The notes: generated by a model from the sequence alone, not told the origin. Positions 7,702 through 16,743 are shown, numbered from the stretch's first letter. The stretch is DNA of 64,000 bases from Pseudomonas lini (GCF_030812475.1 NZ_JAUSSR010000009.1:272489-336488); one strand, 5' to 3'. Translations and numbers: made by a program.

Positions 7702-8499
7702 ATGACTTATGATAAAAAGCTTCGCGCACTGGCGGATGGCAGTCGCCGAGCGGTTTACGATCGCATCCGCCGAACGCCTGCCTACACGGCCACCCTGGTG
7801 GCCGAGTTACCGTTGAGTCAGCCCGCCGTGTCCCAGCATCTCAAGGTGCTTCTCGAGGCGGGCCTGGTTTCCCAGGTAGTCGATGGTCGGCGCACGCTCT
7901 ACAGTGCCTGCGAAGGCGCACTGAGTGAGCTCAGGAATTATCTGGCTGAGCCTGAGGCACCGCAGGAGACGGTTTTGACTGGGGGGGCGAGCGATGCCAT
8001 CGCCTTGGCTGCTCGCCGCTGGGCCGATACCTGGCCTGGCCAGGACCCGCATGTGTACGCGGTGACCCAGCGCCTTCTGATGATGGGGCGGTACGTGGAG
8101 CGTGCGCTGAAGGAGACCGCCGAACGCCATGGCCTGCAAGGGAGCGAATTGCTTCTGCTCGATGCGCTCAACCTGACACCGGAAGATAGCCTTACACCGT
8201 CCCAGCTTCAGTCAAGGTTGGGGCTGAGCAAAGGCGCGGTAACCAAACTGATGAGTCATCTCGAAAGTCTGGGATTGCTGCAACGGACGGGGTCGCAGGA
8301 GGATCGCCGCATCAGCCATGTCGCACTGACGTCCAAAGCACATGAGACCTTGGCGAACATCCTCAATCACCATGAGTATGGCGCCGACCATGCCGCTGCC
8401 AAGCGCTTGCCACCCGAGCGGTTGGCGAAGCTGTCGCAGCTGTTGCAGGAATACCACGGCCTCATGAACGAGGAGCTGCTTCGCCGGAACTCGAGGTAA
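7702..8499 (+). CDS. ArsR-MarR fused double-HTH transcriptional regulator
   Basis: 265 residues with two DNA-binding domains. Residues 1-75 form an ArsR-like winged helix (LRALADGSRRAVYDRI, then LSQPAVSQHLKVLLEAGLV and a wing VVDGRRTLYS). Residues 120-245 form a MarR-like domain (LLLLDALNLTPE, then LGLSKGAVTKLMSHLESLGLL and wing QEDRRISHVALT). A second regulator of the same unusual build is encoded at 26123-26947. No metal-binding Cys pair is visible in the ArsR half, so it is probably a ligand sensor for an organic effector, with the MarR half supplying the pocket. It leads a run of plus-strand genes that includes the sulfation cassette and is likely their local regulator. Confidence 0.8.
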   Translation: MTYDKKLRALADGSRRAVYDRIRRTPAYTATLVAELPLSQPAVSQHLKVLLEAGLVSQVVDGRRTLYSACEGALSELRNYLAEPEAPQETVLTGGASDAIALAARRWADTWPGQDPHVYAVTQRLLMMGRYVERALKETAERHGLQGSELLLLDALNLTPEDSLTPSQLQSRLGLSKGAVTKLMSHLESLGLLQRTGSQEDRRISHVALTSKAHETLANILNHHEYGADHAAAKRLPPERLAKLSQLLQEYHGLMNEELLRRNSR

Positions 8500-8636
8500 T
8501 AACTGCACGGTGTTCAAAAAAATCTGTTGACGATTTTTGTTTCCTGGTGAACTATTGTTTCCAAGGTGCTCGACGCTTGGCTGCCATCTTCAGCCACTCG
8601 CAGCACTGGAAACGTAATCACCTGCGGAGAACAATA

Positions 8637-9656
8637 ATGAAATCAGCGGTGTTTCACGCGGCCGGCGAGCCTCTGGTCATCGAGCGACGTCCCGATCCGG
8701 ATCCGGGTCCCGGTGAAGTCGTCATGAAAGTCTACAGCTGCGGCATCTGTGGCAGCGATCTTCACATGACCCAAGGGCATGCCCCGGCTTTCGACTATCC
8801 ATCCGGAACCATTCCCGGGCACGAATACGCCGGTGAAGTCGTTGCCGTAGGCGCTGATGTCAAAGGGTTGCGGATAGGCGATCGAATCAGTGCTCTTCCA
8901 TTCACCGGCTGCGGGCACTGCCAGGCCTGCCAGAAGGGAAATCCCAGTCATTGCCCCGAATTTCGCGGGCTCGGCAGTGGCTTCAGTGAGTATGTCGCGG
9001 TCAGCGAGCGGACTTCGATCAAGCTCCCGCAATCGCTCAGTTACGACGACGGTGCGCTGCTGGAGCCTTTGGCGGTGGGACTGCATGGTGCGGCGATGGC
9101 GGGTATCAAGCCGGGTTCGACGGTTCTCGTCATGGGGGCCGGACCCATTGGACTGGCCGCCACCTTTTTCGCTCGCAAGCTGGGTGCGGGTCGAATCGTC
9201 ATGGTGGCCAACTCTACTCGCCGGGAAGCGTTGGCGCTTCAGATGGGGGCGGACGCCTTCATCGTTCAGAGCGAGGCGCAACCCCTGGAGACTGCGGTCC
9301 AGGAGGTCCTCGGTGCGCTGCCCGACATCGTGCTGGAGTGTGCAGGGCAGCCGGGGTGCATCGGCCAGGCGATCCAGGTGGTTCGAAAGAGCGGAACGGT
9401 CGTGGTGCTGGGCTTCTGTACGTCGTCCGACAGCTTCGTACCAGCCACGGCGGTCTGGAAAGAAATCAATCTGCGTTTTTCCAACACCTACACCGTCGAT
9501 GATTTCCACTACGTGGCGCAGGTGCTTGCCCGAGGCTCGCTGGAGCCGCGCGCCATGATCACCGGGCATATTTCCCTTGACGACGTGCCGTCAGTGTTCG
9601 AAGCGCTACGCACTCCCTGCGGACATTGCAAGGTGATGATTCATCCCTGGGCATGA
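8637..9656 (+). CDS. Zinc-dependent medium-chain alcohol dehydrogenase
   Basis: 339 residues, threonine/sorbitol-dehydrogenase type. Catalytic zinc region CGICGSDLH (35-43) and GHE (61-63) are present. The structural-zinc cysteines C92, C95, C98 and C106 are complete. The Rossmann motif appears as VLVMGAGPIGL. The start at 8637 has GGAGA 7 nt upstream and matches the family start; an in-frame ATG at 8547 was rejected. The enzyme would oxidise a secondary alcohol with NAD(P). It stands between the ArsR-MarR gene and the DUF1214 gene on the same strand. Confidence 0.87.
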   Translation: MKSAVFHAAGEPLVIERRPDPDPGPGEVVMKVYSCGICGSDLHMTQGHAPAFDYPSGTIPGHEYAGEVVAVGADVKGLRIGDRISALPFTGCGHCQACQKGNPSHCPEFRGLGSGFSEYVAVSERTSIKLPQSLSYDDGALLEPLAVGLHGAAMAGIKPGSTVLVMGAGPIGLAATFFARKLGAGRIVMVANSTRREALALQMGADAFIVQSEAQPLETAVQEVLGALPDIVLECAGQPGCIGQAIQVVRKSGTVVVLGFCTSSDSFVPATAVWKEINLRFSNTYTVDDFHYVAQVLARGSLEPRAMITGHISLDDVPSVFEALRTPCGHCKVMIHPWA

Positions 9657-9770
9657 AACGCCTGTTCAAAGCTTGATTGAAACCACGGGGCGAATTGGGC
9701 TTCACGCCACAGGTTTGTCAATTTTTCGGTAAACCAGCGAAATTTACTGTGCTTCATCGGAGGTGAATGA

Positions 9771-10955
9771 ATGAATGCTTCCCTGCAACCCTGGGCGACC
9801 TATGTCGATCTGCTCAAAGCGGCGAGCGAGGTTGAGCTCCAACTGTGGGAGCCGCAAGACGAGCAGTTGCGCGCCGAACTCTACCGTCAGTTCGCCATGA
9901 ACTTGTCCCAGGGCTATTTCCTGTACTTCCAGGCAGACCCGTTCTATCCCGACTGGGCGCCCTTTGAAAACTCGGTGTTTCTCGCCCAGCCAAACCCGGA
10001 CGCGGTGTATCACTACAGCGCGGTCAACGGTCAGGGCACCTATCGCGTGTCCGGCAATCGAGGGAACGTTCCGGTCGCGGGCTTCGCCACTGGCAAAAAC
10101 ATGATCGGCATGGCGAATCCGCCAGGTCCCGGGTTCAACAACTATGACCTGGATATGCTCGACATCGCTGAGGATGGCAGCTTCGACGTTGTGTTCAGCC
10201 GTGAGCGCCCGCCGGGTTATCAGGGTAACTGGCTGTACCTGCACCCTGAATCACGTTTCCTGCTGCTGCGTCAGTTTTCCTATGACTGGGGGCGGGAGCG
10301 AGAGGTCAAGGTGTGCATTGAGTATCTGGATGAGCAGGCGCTGCGGCCCCGGATGAGTGTAGCCACCATCGACCAGCAACTACGTGAGCTGTTTGGCGGA
10401 TACGTGAAGCGTCTGTCGCAACTTTGCCAGGGCATCCTCGCCAACAGCCGCAAAAGTCGTCCGCTCCATCAAATGCAGCTGACGACCTACCCCGAGTTGG
10501 GCAACGGCGATGACTGGCCGCAAGCCTATTACGAATGCGTTTACGATTTGGAGCCGGATGAAGCGCTGATCCTCGAAACCGAACTGCCGGAGCAACTGGT
10601 CTACTGGAACGTCCAAGTGGTAGATGCCCTGTGGAATCAGGTCGAATTGGTGCACCGACAAAGCAGCCTGAATGGCCATCAGGCTCAGGTTGACAGCGAC
10701 GGTCGATTCCGCGCGGTGTTGTCTGTCGAGGACCCCGGCGTGGCGAACTGGCTGGACAGCGGCGGCCATCTCAAGGGCATGTTGATCGGGCGGTGGTATC
10801 GCAGCAGTTCGCACCCTACGCCCACGTTGACCAAGGTCAAGTTCGCTCAACTGCGTGACCACCTTCCGCCAGACACGTTGATGCTCACCCCGGCGCAACG
10901 CGCTGAAGCCCTGCGTGAGCGGCGTGTTGGCGCGCAGCTGCGTCGACGCTGGTAG
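9771..10955 (+). CDS. DUF1214 domain protein
   Basis: 394 residues without signal peptide. The C-terminal third carries the DUF1214 pattern: ILETELPEQLVYWNVQVVD, then WNQVELVHRQSSLNG and a GRFRAVLSVEDPGVANWLD to GMLIGRW stretch (roughly 270-350). DUF1214 proteins recur in steroid- and terpenoid-degradation regions of actinobacteria and sphingomonads, but no activity is assigned. Here the gene follows an alcohol dehydrogenase and precedes the sulfotransferase cassette on the same strand. The start has GGAGG 6-7 nt upstream. Confidence 0.75.
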   Translation: MNASLQPWATYVDLLKAASEVELQLWEPQDEQLRAELYRQFAMNLSQGYFLYFQADPFYPDWAPFENSVFLAQPNPDAVYHYSAVNGQGTYRVSGNRGNVPVAGFATGKNMIGMANPPGPGFNNYDLDMLDIAEDGSFDVVFSRERPPGYQGNWLYLHPESRFLLLRQFSYDWGREREVKVCIEYLDEQALRPRMSVATIDQQLRELFGGYVKRLSQLCQGILANSRKSRPLHQMQLTTYPELGNGDDWPQAYYECVYDLEPDEALILETELPEQLVYWNVQVVDALWNQVELVHRQSSLNGHQAQVDSDGRFRAVLSVEDPGVANWLDSGGHLKGMLIGRWYRSSSHPTPTLTKVKFAQLRDHLPPDTLMLTPAQRAEALRERRVGAQLRRRW

Positions 10956-10964
10956 GGGGCTGAA

Positions 10965-11051
10965 ATGGGACATTTCAACGACCTGACATTGCGCCGCAAT
11001 CCCGCCTTTGCCGAGATCCAGGCAACTGTAGCGGCGGCCAGGCCTGGCTGA
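10965..11051 (+). CDS. Possible 28-residue small protein
   Basis: Nine bp after the DUF1214 stop, GGGGG precedes an ATG at 10965 by 6 nt. The frame runs 28 codons (start MGHFNDLTLRRNP, Ala-rich end) to TGA at 11049-11051, 58 bp before the sulfotransferase start. I do not recognise it. It may be a leader peptide, a small regulator or chance coding; only the good ribosome site and its position between two operon genes support it. Confidence 0.2.
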   Translation: MGHFNDLTLRRNPAFAEIQATVAAARPG

Positions 11052-11109
11052 TCGACCCATCGGCAACGTGGCCTTCGCCACTCCCTACCTATCTTCAGAG
11101 AAGACTGAC

Positions 11110-12273
11110 ATGACTATTTCCGCCACTTTCAAAGGCGCGGAGGGGCAGCTGCATGCCGCCGCCAGCGCCGCAACAGGATTGTCCGACTTCGGCGATGCCG
11201 CCGAATACCTTCCGGGGTTGCAGCGTTTGCTCGCTGCGCTGGATGAAAACGGGCCGGCGTTCAAGCCGCAGGGTCGAGCGTTTGCGTGGAATCTGCTGGT
11301 GGGGGTGCTGATTTCGCGTCTGTTCAGCGAGCAGGGCTGGAAAACCCACCCGCAGTGTTTGCAGCAGCCTGTGCGGCGCCCGCTTATCGTAATCGGAATA
11401 CCCCGCACCGGCACGACTGCGTTGCACAAGCTGCTGTCCATGGACCCGCAGTTTCAAGGCATGGAACGGTGGCTGACAGCGTTCCCGATGCCCAGACCCG
11501 AGCGCGATTCCTGGGCTGATAATCCTTGGTATCAAGCGTGCGAGGCCGGGCTCGAGCAGTTTTTTGCCGCAGCGCCTCACATGCGTGCCGCCCACGACAT
11601 GCGCGCCGATGACGTGGATGAGTGCCTCGAAGTGCTCAAGCAAAACTTCTGCAGCAATTTTTTCGGCTCCTCGTTGCGTGTTCCCGACTACGACCGTTGG
11701 TGGCTGCAGCAAAGCGAAGCCAGCAGTTACAAGCGCTTGTTGAAAGTGATCCAGCTGATCGGCACCAACAGCCCACAGAAAACCTGGCTCCTGAAAAATC
11801 CGGGGCATGTGGCGCAGGTCGACGCCCTGCTCGACGTTTTTCCCGACGCCTGTGTGGTTCAGACCCATCGCTCCCCGGCCAGTGCATTGCCCTCACTGTG
11901 CAGCGTGCTGCGCGAGGCGCGTTCAATCCTGGAGGAGGGCGTTGATGCGCACGCCATCGGGCAGCGGGAAACCCGCTATTGGCAAGCTGCCGTGGACGAT
12001 GCGCACCAGGCGCGTGCCCGTGCACCAGGGCAGTTTCTGGATGTACTGCAAAGCGACATTCAACGTGAGCCCATGGTGGTCGTCCAGAACATCTATCAGC
12101 ACTTCGGGCTGACCCTGAGCGACGAGGCACGGGCTCGAATGCTGGAGCGGATCAGTGCCGCGCCGGAGGCTCGCCATGGCGAGCATCGCTACAGCGCTGA
12201 AACCTTCGGCCTTGACTCGGCCGGGATCAATCAACGTTTCGCGCCTTACATCCAGCGACATGCCCTGGCGTGA
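11110..12273 (+). CDS. PAPS-dependent sulfotransferase (Sulfotransfer_3 type)
   Basis: 387 residues. The 5'-phosphosulfate-binding loop is IGIPRTGTTALHKLL (95-109). The 3'-phosphate-binding segment is QTHRSPASALPS (251-262) with the expected Arg and Ser. The N-terminal ATGLSDFGD (21-29) is typical of bacterial members of this family. It should transfer sulfate from 3'-phosphoadenylyl sulfate to a hydroxyl group and release PAP. The start at 11110 is preferred to 11068 because the family starts close to this point and an AGAGAAG ribosome site precedes it. The next genes encode PAP phosphatase, ATP sulfurylase and APS kinase, so cofactor supply and clean-up are built into the operon. The acceptor is not evident; substrate-pocket residues are not conserved with characterised enzymes I know. 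Confidence 0.85.
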   Translation: MTISATFKGAEGQLHAAASAATGLSDFGDAAEYLPGLQRLLAALDENGPAFKPQGRAFAWNLLVGVLISRLFSEQGWKTHPQCLQQPVRRPLIVIGIPRTGTTALHKLLSMDPQFQGMERWLTAFPMPRPERDSWADNPWYQACEAGLEQFFAAAPHMRAAHDMRADDVDECLEVLKQNFCSNFFGSSLRVPDYDRWWLQQSEASSYKRLLKVIQLIGTNSPQKTWLLKNPGHVAQVDALLDVFPDACVVQTHRSPASALPSLCSVLREARSILEEGVDAHAIGQRETRYWQAAVDDAHQARARAPGQFLDVLQSDIQREPMVVVQNIYQHFGLTLSDEARARMLERISAAPEARHGEHRYSAETFGLDSAGINQRFAPYIQRHALA

Positions 12274-12304
12274 AAGCCGACCGACACCTGTAGGAGGTGC
12301 CTGA

Positions 12305-13081
12305 ATGTCTGAATCAATACTCGACGACGCGCAACTGGCGTCCCGCCTGGCGATCGCTGCCGGTGAACACCTGTTGAGACTGCGCGAACACGGCCTGCTG
12401 CCAGCGACCTGTCTGGGAGCCCACGGCGATCGTCTGGCCAACACCCTGCTGACCGACTTGTTGCGTCGGCATCGACCGGACGATGGCCTGCTCTCGGAAG
12501 AAGAAGCTGCCGATGAGGCCCGGCTGTCCAGGCGCCGGGTGTGGATCGTCGACCCGCTCGACGGTACCCGGGAATACGCAGAAGGCCGTGCGGACTGGGC
12601 GGTGCATGTCGGTCTGGTCAAGGACGGTGTAGCAGACGTGGCCTGCGCGGTGTGCCTGCCGGCCCTGGATCAGACATTCAGTGGCGCCGCGCCGCCGGCC
12701 TTGCCGGCAGCGCTCGAAGGCCCGCTGAAGATTCTGGTCAGCCGCACCCGGGCGCCCCGCATCGCCGAGCAAGTAGCGCAGCGCCTGGGGGCGCAACTGA
12801 TTCCCATGGGCTCGGCAGGTGCCAAGGCCATGGCCGTCGTGCGGGGTGAGGCGCATGCCTATTTGCACGCAGGGGGCCAGTACGAATGGGATTCCTGCGC
12901 CCCCGTCGGCGTTGCATTGGCGGCGGGCCTTCACGCCTCGCGCATCGATGGCAGCCCCTGCCGCTACAACCAGACAGAGGTGTTCATGCCCGACTTGCTG
13001 ATCTGCCGTCCGGAGCTGGCTGCCTCTTTATTGTCGACCATTGCCGAGTGCCTGCGGCACGAGGAGTTTCATCATGTCTGA
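12305..13081 (+). CDS. cysQ: CysQ-like 3'(2'),5'-bisphosphate nucleotidase
   Basis: 258 residues of the inositol-monophosphatase fold. Metal ligands are in LLSEEEAAD (62-70) and the signature IVDPLDGTREYAEGR (81-95), with WDSCAPVG (about 197-204) supplying the last Asp. The DPLDGT-REY form is that of CysQ rather than inositol monophosphatase (which has NFVH after DGT). It would hydrolyse PAP, the inhibitory by-product of the sulfotransferase, to AMP. The gene starts 31 bp after the sulfotransferase with AGGAGG upstream, and its last 8 bp overlap cysD. The N-terminal region is a little shorter than E. coli CysQ. Confidence 0.82.
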   Translation: MSESILDDAQLASRLAIAAGEHLLRLREHGLLPATCLGAHGDRLANTLLTDLLRRHRPDDGLLSEEEAADEARLSRRRVWIVDPLDGTREYAEGRADWAVHVGLVKDGVADVACAVCLPALDQTFSGAAPPALPAALEGPLKILVSRTRAPRIAEQVAQRLGAQLIPMGSAGAKAMAVVRGEAHAYLHAGGQYEWDSCAPVGVALAAGLHASRIDGSPCRYNQTEVFMPDLLICRPELAASLLSTIAECLRHEEFHHV

Positions 13082-13976
13082 TTTGACCCACTTGCAGCGC
13101 CTTGAAGCCGAAAGCATCGACATTTTCCGGGAGGCGGTGTCCGAGTCACAAAACCCGGTAATGCTGTACTCAATCGGCAAGGACAGCGCCGTGATGCTCC
13201 ATCTGGCACGCAAGGCTTTTTTCCCTTCGCGCCCACCTTTTCCGCTGCTGCACGTCGACACCACCTGGAAGTTCCAGGAGATGTACCGCATGCGCGAGCA
13301 GATGGCCAAGGAGTCCGGCATGGAGTTGCTGGTCCACCGCAACCCGGAAGCCGAAGCGCGCAACATCAATCCTTTCACCCATGGTTCTTCCCTGCACACC
13401 GATATGTGGAAAACCGAAGGGCTCAAACAGGCCCTGGCTCTGCACAAATTCGACCTGGCATTCGGTGGTGCCCGTCGTGATGAGGAAAAATCCCGCGCCA
13501 AGGAACGCGTGTTCTCGTTCCGGTCCGCGCAACAGCGTTGGGACCCCAAGGCCCAACGTCCGGAGCTCTGGCGTTTGTACAACGCGCGTAAGCATCCCGG
13601 TGAAAGTATTCGTGTATTCCCGCTTTCGAATTGGACCGAGCTGGACATCTGGCAATACATCTACCGGGAAAGCATCCCCATCGTGCCGCTGTATCTGGCT
13701 GCCCAGCGGCCCGTGGTCGAGCGCGACGGCGCGCTGATCATGGTCGACGACGATCGGATGCCATTGCGCGAGGGCGAAAGCGTGCAGACACGCAGCGTGC
13801 GGTTCCGCACCCTTGGCTGTTATCCGCTCACCGGCGCGGTGGAATCACAGGCCGCAACGTTGCCCGCCATCATTCAGGAAATGCTCCTGTCCACCACCAC
13901 TGAACGTCAGGGGCGCGTGATCGATCACGACAGCTCTGGCTCCATGGAAAAGAAAAAAGTCGAGGGGTATTTCTGA
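13074..13976 (+). CDS. cysD: Sulfate adenylyltransferase small subunit CysD
   Basis: 300 residues with the PP-loop ATPase motif YSIGKDSAVM (32-41). The block LHVDTTWKFQEMYRMR, the GGARRDEEKSRAKER segment and the C-terminal SSGSMEKKKVEGYF are diagnostic of CysD. With CysN it makes APS from sulfate and ATP, driven by GTP. The start at 13074 is inside the end of cysQ (8-bp overlap), and the stop overlaps the cysNC start by one base (TGATG), showing tight coupling. Given its place behind a sulfotransferase and PAP phosphatase, its role is probably PAPS supply for sulfation rather than cysteine synthesis. Confidence 0.93.
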   Translation: MSDLTHLQRLEAESIDIFREAVSESQNPVMLYSIGKDSAVMLHLARKAFFPSRPPFPLLHVDTTWKFQEMYRMREQMAKESGMELLVHRNPEAEARNINPFTHGSSLHTDMWKTEGLKQALALHKFDLAFGGARRDEEKSRAKERVFSFRSAQQRWDPKAQRPELWRLYNARKHPGESIRVFPLSNWTELDIWQYIYRESIPIVPLYLAAQRPVVERDGALIMVDDDRMPLREGESVQTRSVRFRTLGCYPLTGAVESQAATLPAIIQEMLLSTTTERQGRVIDHDSSGSMEKKKVEGYF

Positions 13977-15880
13977 TGAACGCGAGCACATCACTCATCG
14001 AGCAGGACATCGATCAATATCTGAAATTGCACGAGCAGAAGACGCTGCTGCGTTTCATCACCTGCGGCAGTGTGGACGATGGCAAGAGCACGCTGATCGG
14101 CCGATTGCTTTATGAAGCCAAAGCGCTGCTGGAAGACCAGATGGCTACCCTGGAGGCTGACTCGAAAAAAAGCGGGACCCAGGGCGACCAGCTGGATTTC
14201 GCCCTGCTGGTCGATGGCCTGAGTGCCGAGCGGGAGCAGGGCATCACGATTGACGTGGCCTACCGTTTTTTCACCACCGAAAAGCGCAAGTTCATCGTCG
14301 CTGATACCCCGGGACACGAGCAATACACCCGCAACATGGTCACCGGCGCTTCGACGGCTGATGTCGCGATCATTCTTGTTGATGCTCGCAGAGGCTTGTT
14401 GACCCAGACCTTCCGTCACAGCTATCTGGTTTCGCTGATTGGCATCAAGCACGTGGTGCTGGCCGTGAACAAGCTCGACATGGTCAATTATGAGCAGGAG
14501 ATTTTCGAGCGCATCGACCAAGCCTATCGGGCGTTCGCGGAAAAACTGGGTTTCAGCTGCATTCAAAGCATCCCGCTGTCAGCGCTCAAGGGCGACAACA
14601 TGACCGAGCCAAGCGCCCATACCTCCTGGTACACGGGGCCCAGCTTGATGCACTACCTTGAAAACGTGGACATCGAGAGTGCAAGTGGTGATGCGCCGTT
14701 CCGCATGCCGGTGCAGTGGGTCAATCGGCCCAATCTTGATTTTCGCGGTTTCTCAGGTCGCATACTGGGTGGCACGCTGCGCCCCGGAGATAATGTGCGC
14801 GTGCTGCCGTCAGGCACCAACAGCAAGGTCGCACGCATTGTCAGCCTGAACGGTGACCTCGAGTCGGCCCAGCATCACCAGTCCATCACGGTAACCCTGG
14901 CGGACGAGATCGACGTCAGCCGCGGCGATGTGCTCGTGGCCGCAAGCGATCCTTGCGAAGTGTCCGATCAGTTTCAGGCCACGCTGGTCTGGATGGATGC
15001 GAACGAAATGCTTCCCGGCCGCCCGTACTTGGTAAAAATGGGGGCGAGCACCGTGGCCGGGACTTTCTCGACGCCCAAATATCTGGTTGACGTCAATACG
15101 CTGCAGCATCTTCCGGGTAAAACCCTGCAGCTCAATGACATTGCCGTGTGCAACCTCTCGCTGGATCGGCCGTTACCCTTCGATGCCTACAGCCAGAACC
15201 GCGATATGGGCAGTTTCATCGTCATCGATCGGATCACGAACCTGACGGTGGGCGCAGGCATGCTGCAATTTGCGCTGCGTCGTGCGCAGAACGTGCATTG
15301 GCAAGCGGTCGAGGTTCACAAGTCGGCCCGTGGCCAGCTCAATGGTCACAAGCCCGTGCTGTTGTGGTTGACCGGCCTGTCGGGTACGGGGAAGTCGACC
15401 ATTGCCAACCTGGTCGAGCAGCAGCTTCATGCGCTGGGCGTGCACACCTACCTGCTCGACGGCGACAACGTTCGACATGGCTTGAACAAGGATCTTGGAT
15501 TCACTGCCGCCGACCGCGTCGAGAACATCCGCCGCATTGCAGAGGTGTCCCGCTTGATGGTCGATGCGGGGCTCGTGGTCATCAGCGCCTTCATTTCGCC
15601 TTTCAGAGCCGAGCGGGAGCTTGCGCGCAGTCTGGTGGAAGAGCAGGAGTTCATCGAGATCTTCGTCGACACCCCTCTGGAAGTCGTAGAGCAACGCGAT
15701 CCCAAGGGGCTCTACAAGAAAGCGCGTCAGGGGGCGTTGAAGAATTTCACCGGCATCGACTCGCCTTATGAAGTGCCACTGACACCGGACGTCTACATCG
15801 ACACGACCCGCCAGAGCGCGATCGACGCCGCACGGCAAATAGTCGCGTGCATGCGTGAGCGCGGTGTTCTGGCTGGGTAA
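13976..15880 (+). CDS. cysNC: Bifunctional sulfate adenylyltransferase large subunit / APS kinase CysNC
   Basis: 634 residues. The N-terminal GTPase half has G1 GSVDDGKST (31-39), DTPGHEQYTRNM and NKLDMV motifs plus the EF-Tu-like beta-barrel domains. From about 440 the APS kinase domain begins: P-loop GLSGTGKST (about 467-475), DGDNVRHGLNKDLGF and ISPFRAER. The fusion makes PAPS from APS without release of the labile intermediate. Both domains look complete, and no catalytic residue seems lost. The gene overlaps cysD by one base. A second, housekeeping cysD/cysNC is expected elsewhere in a pseudomonad genome but cannot be checked here. Confidence 0.93.
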   Translation: MNASTSLIEQDIDQYLKLHEQKTLLRFITCGSVDDGKSTLIGRLLYEAKALLEDQMATLEADSKKSGTQGDQLDFALLVDGLSAEREQGITIDVAYRFFTTEKRKFIVADTPGHEQYTRNMVTGASTADVAIILVDARRGLLTQTFRHSYLVSLIGIKHVVLAVNKLDMVNYEQEIFERIDQAYRAFAEKLGFSCIQSIPLSALKGDNMTEPSAHTSWYTGPSLMHYLENVDIESASGDAPFRMPVQWVNRPNLDFRGFSGRILGGTLRPGDNVRVLPSGTNSKVARIVSLNGDLESAQHHQSITVTLADEIDVSRGDVLVAASDPCEVSDQFQATLVWMDANEMLPGRPYLVKMGASTVAGTFSTPKYLVDVNTLQHLPGKTLQLNDIAVCNLSLDRPLPFDAYSQNRDMGSFIVIDRITNLTVGAGMLQFALRRAQNVHWQAVEVHKSARGQLNGHKPVLLWLTGLSGTGKSTIANLVEQQLHALGVHTYLLDGDNVRHGLNKDLGFTAADRVENIRRIAEVSRLMVDAGLVVISAFISPFRAERELARSLVEEQEFIEIFVDTPLEVVEQRDPKGLYKKARQGALKNFTGIDSPYEVPLTPDVYIDTTRQSAIDAARQIVACMRERGVLAG

Positions 15881-15915
15881 ACATTCACGGTGGTTTGTTG
15901 CAGGGAGGAAGTGTC

Positions 15916-16665
15916 ATGTCGCGAATGGTTGGAAAGGTCGCCCTGGTCACAGGTGCCGCAGCGGGTATCGGCCGCGCAGTGGCGTTGCGGTTTGCCGAAG
16001 AGGGGGCGCAGGTGGTCGCTGTTGACCTCAATGTGTTTGAGCTGGAACCCGCTGGCGCTGCACGCGACGTTGGCGGCAGCCTGGAAAGTCGGGGCTGCGA
16101 CGTCAGTGAGCCGGTGGCGGTGCAAGCGCTGCTCGATCATGTGCAAGCCCGCTATGGTCGCCTTGATGTGCTGGTGAATAATGCAGGCATCGGTCCGCGT
16201 GAAAGGGTTCCGACCCACGCGGTAGCACTCGAGGATTGGGATCGGGTGATCGGCGTTAACCAGCGAGGGGCGTTCCTGATGATGAAATACTCTTTGCCTG
16301 CAATGATGTCGTCGGGTGGAGGGTCGATTATCAATGTGGCCTCGGTTGGCGCCTTTTCAGCCACCTGCAATGCCATTGCCTACCTGGCATCCAAAGGCGC
16401 ATTGCTGATGATGACCCGTGCAGCAGCCCTGGAATATCGCGAGCACCGAATACGGGTCAATGCAATCTGCCCGGGCATGACTCGAACGTCCATCTTCGAC
16501 GAGGTGTCGGAAGAGGGCATGGCTGCCTTGTTGGCTCGTACCAGCGCGCGCATGATCGAGCCACATGAAGTGGCAAGCCTTGCGCTGTTCCTGGGAGGCG
16601 ACGAGTCGACGGGCATCACGGGGACAATGCAGGTGATCGATGATGGGCGCACGGCGGGAGTGTGA
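15916..16665 (+). CDS. Short-chain dehydrogenase/reductase downstream of the sulfation cassette
   Basis: 249-residue classical SDR: TGAAAGIG at 12-19, VNNAG at 88-92, catalytic S143, Y156 and K160 (YLASK). D37 at the end of beta-2 suggests NAD preference. The start at 15916 has a strong AGGGAGGAAG ribosome site; an in-frame ATG at 15895 was rejected. It follows cysNC after 35 bp and is probably the last gene of the sulfation operon. It may make or consume the hydroxyl group that is sulfated; this is inference. A 7-bp-stem hairpin at 16679-16696 follows the stop. Confidence 0.85.
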   Translation: MSRMVGKVALVTGAAAGIGRAVALRFAEEGAQVVAVDLNVFELEPAGAARDVGGSLESRGCDVSEPVAVQALLDHVQARYGRLDVLVNNAGIGPRERVPTHAVALEDWDRVIGVNQRGAFLMMKYSLPAMMSSGGGSIINVASVGAFSATCNAIAYLASKGALLMMTRAAALEYREHRIRVNAICPGMTRTSIFDEVSEEGMAALLARTSARMIEPHEVASLALFLGGDESTGITGTMQVIDDGRTAGV

Positions 16666-16678
16666 GCCTTGGAATCTC

Positions 16679-16696
16679 GGCGACAAGGATGTCGCC
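16679..16696. terminator. Hairpin between convergent SDR and AraC genes
   Basis: GGCGACA and TGTCGCC form a perfect 7-bp stem with an AGGA loop, 13 bp after the SDR stop and before the convergent AraC gene end. No T-tract follows, so intrinsic termination would be weak. It may instead protect the mRNA 3' end. Confidence 0.35.
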
Positions 16697-16743
16697 AGGA
16701 TTACCGGTTGGCTGGCTGCACGCCTTCAAAGCACAGTTGCCGA

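Noticed and set aside
11110..15880. Ordinary cysteine-assimilation operon
   Set aside because: CysD and CysNC alone would fit, but no cysH, cysI or sulfate transporter is linked, and a sulfotransferase and PAP phosphatase lead the operon. It remains the main alternative until the whole genome is seen.
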